Shown in pieces: positions 63,249-64,000 of a DNA stretch of 64,000 nucleotides (positions within the stretch are counted from its first letter, which is position 1; each line of letters opens with the position of its first letter). Source of the DNA: Patiria pectinifera (lineage: Eukaryota > Echinodermata > Asteroidea > Valvatida > Asterinidae); the NCBI GenBank assembly GCA_029964075.1, contig CM057135.1, forward strand, positions 13,542,863-13,606,862, in the 5' to 3' direction. Below the pieces are notes generated by a model. The model did not search any database and was not told the DNA's origin. It saw only the letters and a list, made by a program, of their open reading frames with translations. The translations under genes and the position numbers were made by a program.

Positions 63249-64000
63249 TATTGTAACCTCAAACTACAAATTAAACCCGGTTGTACACCGATAGCGGTCT
63301 TTTTTCACAATTTACAAAATTACGACGCGCATTTAATCATGCAGGGAATGACAGAATACGATAGCCAAACAGAAATACAAGTGATCGCTAAAAATTCAGA
63401 AAAGTATATTTCTTTTTCGATAGGAAATCTACGATTTTTAGACTCGTTTAGTTTTATGGCATCATCGTTGGATAAATTAGTGAAAGGTTGTCCAAAAGAG
63501 TCGTTTCATTTACTCAAAAAGCTTTTTAAACATTCTGACTTGCTATTACAAAAAGGAATTTATCCCTACGAATATATGAACTCGTTTGATAAGTTTCAAG
63601 AGACCAGCCTACCACCCATCGACAAGTTTTACAGCAGACTAAAAGACGAACATATATCGCAACAAGACTATGACAGAGCTCAACGCGTGTGGAACGAGTT
63701 TAATATACAAAATCTAGGAGAATATCACGACTTGTACGTGACTACCGATACGTTATTACTTGCAGGCGTATTTGAAAACTTTAGACAAACGTGTATTACA
63801 AACTACAGGCTAGATCCAGCCAATTATTTTACCGCACCCGGATTGTCCTGGGATGCTCTATTGAAACACTCGGAAGCTAAACTCGAGCTGTTGCAAGACG
63901 TCGACAAACACTTAATTTTTGAAAAAGCAAAACGAGGAGGCATATCTAGCGTGGGTGGAATGAGACATCACAAAGCCAATAATCAATATCTCGATGACTA
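63249..64000 (+). pseudogene. DNA polymerase B, continuation (outer Polinton), runs off the window
   Basis: Open to the end of the window. Exonuclease II motif AVFFHNLQNYDAHLIMQ near 63300, then SFSIGNLRFLDSFSFMASSL, DKFYSRLKDEHISQQDYDRA, and exonuclease III region YHDLYVTTDTLLLAGVFENF. The YFTAPGLSWDALL and KRGGISSVGGMRHHKANN blocks lead toward polymerase motif A. Same lineage as the 45.2-46.7 kb part. Confidence 0.88.

Larger units (their letters stand above)
44410..64000 (+). mobile_element. Outer Polinton (Maverick), right end off-window, split by the inner Polinton
   Basis: Begins with AGTAGTAGGGGAGGTGGGGG, sharing the AGTAGTA start and GAGGTGG-type composition of the inner element. It carries a promoter with TATAAA, a SAP-like protein gene, and a polB of a different lineage from the inner element. 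The inner Polinton (46665-63242) sits inside that polB. Own sequence in the window is 44410-46664 and 63249-64000, about 3 kb. At least one break is present, so it is a fossil. Confidence 0.85.

Overview
This window looks like repeat-dominated nuclear DNA of a marine invertebrate. No complete host gene is visible. I favour a deuterostome such as an echinoderm. The clues are Ty3/gypsy elements with integrase ahead of reverse transcriptase (Gmr1 order), many TAGGCCTA and acatgtacatgt words, CR1-like LINEs, a Mag-type gypsy element and several Polintons. This is inference only: no host marker gene is present, and molluscs or cephalochordates remain possible.

Left third (1-20 kb). The tail of a Gmr1-like LTR retrotransposon (1-5029, with a 3' LTR starting near 5030) carries a 1.1-kb TA-flanked insert. 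Its LTR is split by a 5'-truncated CR1-like LINE (about 5.17-7.0 kb). A minus-strand gypsy element with a PNMA-like Gag fills 8.2-11.4 kb, and a Mag-type gypsy copy lies at 15.8-18.6 kb. Between them are a MITE with short inverted ends, a possible 44-codon exon (12.0-12.15 kb) and a Cys-paired candidate first exon (19.0 kb).

Middle (19.6-31.6 kb). A large repeat field contains about 37 perfect TGACGTCA palindromes between 21.4 and 27.8 kb, mostly as doublets with starts 11 bp apart. They sit in higher-order units of 1.0-1.3 kb that end in an A-rich tract, CTAG and a hairpin, which on the minus strand resembles Helitron 3' ends. The field closes with five tightly packed hairpins (27.93-28.19 kb) whose stems differ but still pair. 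Two inverted copies of a repeat with tRNA-like A and B boxes flank the field (19.6 and 30.6 kb). Two exons of one HTH/integrase-type gene family lie nearby in opposite orientations.

Right half (31.7-64 kb). A minus-strand Polinton remnant (31.7-35.65 kb) has a 1.64-kb insert in its ATPase gene. A second Gmr1-like element (PBS at 39977, Gag at 40258, to 44409) is split first by a LINE 3' part (43.1-44.2 kb) and then, in its RNase H region, by a Polinton starting at 44410. That outer Polinton is itself split, inside its DNA polymerase B gene, by a second Polinton, 46665-63242. The inner element has long inverted repeats and a perfect 6-bp target duplication (CACGCT). It carries a full gene set: polB, packaging ATPase, integrase with chromodomain, penton-type and major capsid proteins, adenain-like protease, small basic structural proteins, and two minus-strand genes, one combining WW and PC4 domains. 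About five breaks in its frames mark it as a fossil, though a fairly young one. The outer polB resumes at 63249 and runs off the window.

The order of insertion can be read directly: Gmr1-like copy, then LINE and outer Polinton (relative order unknown), then inner Polinton.
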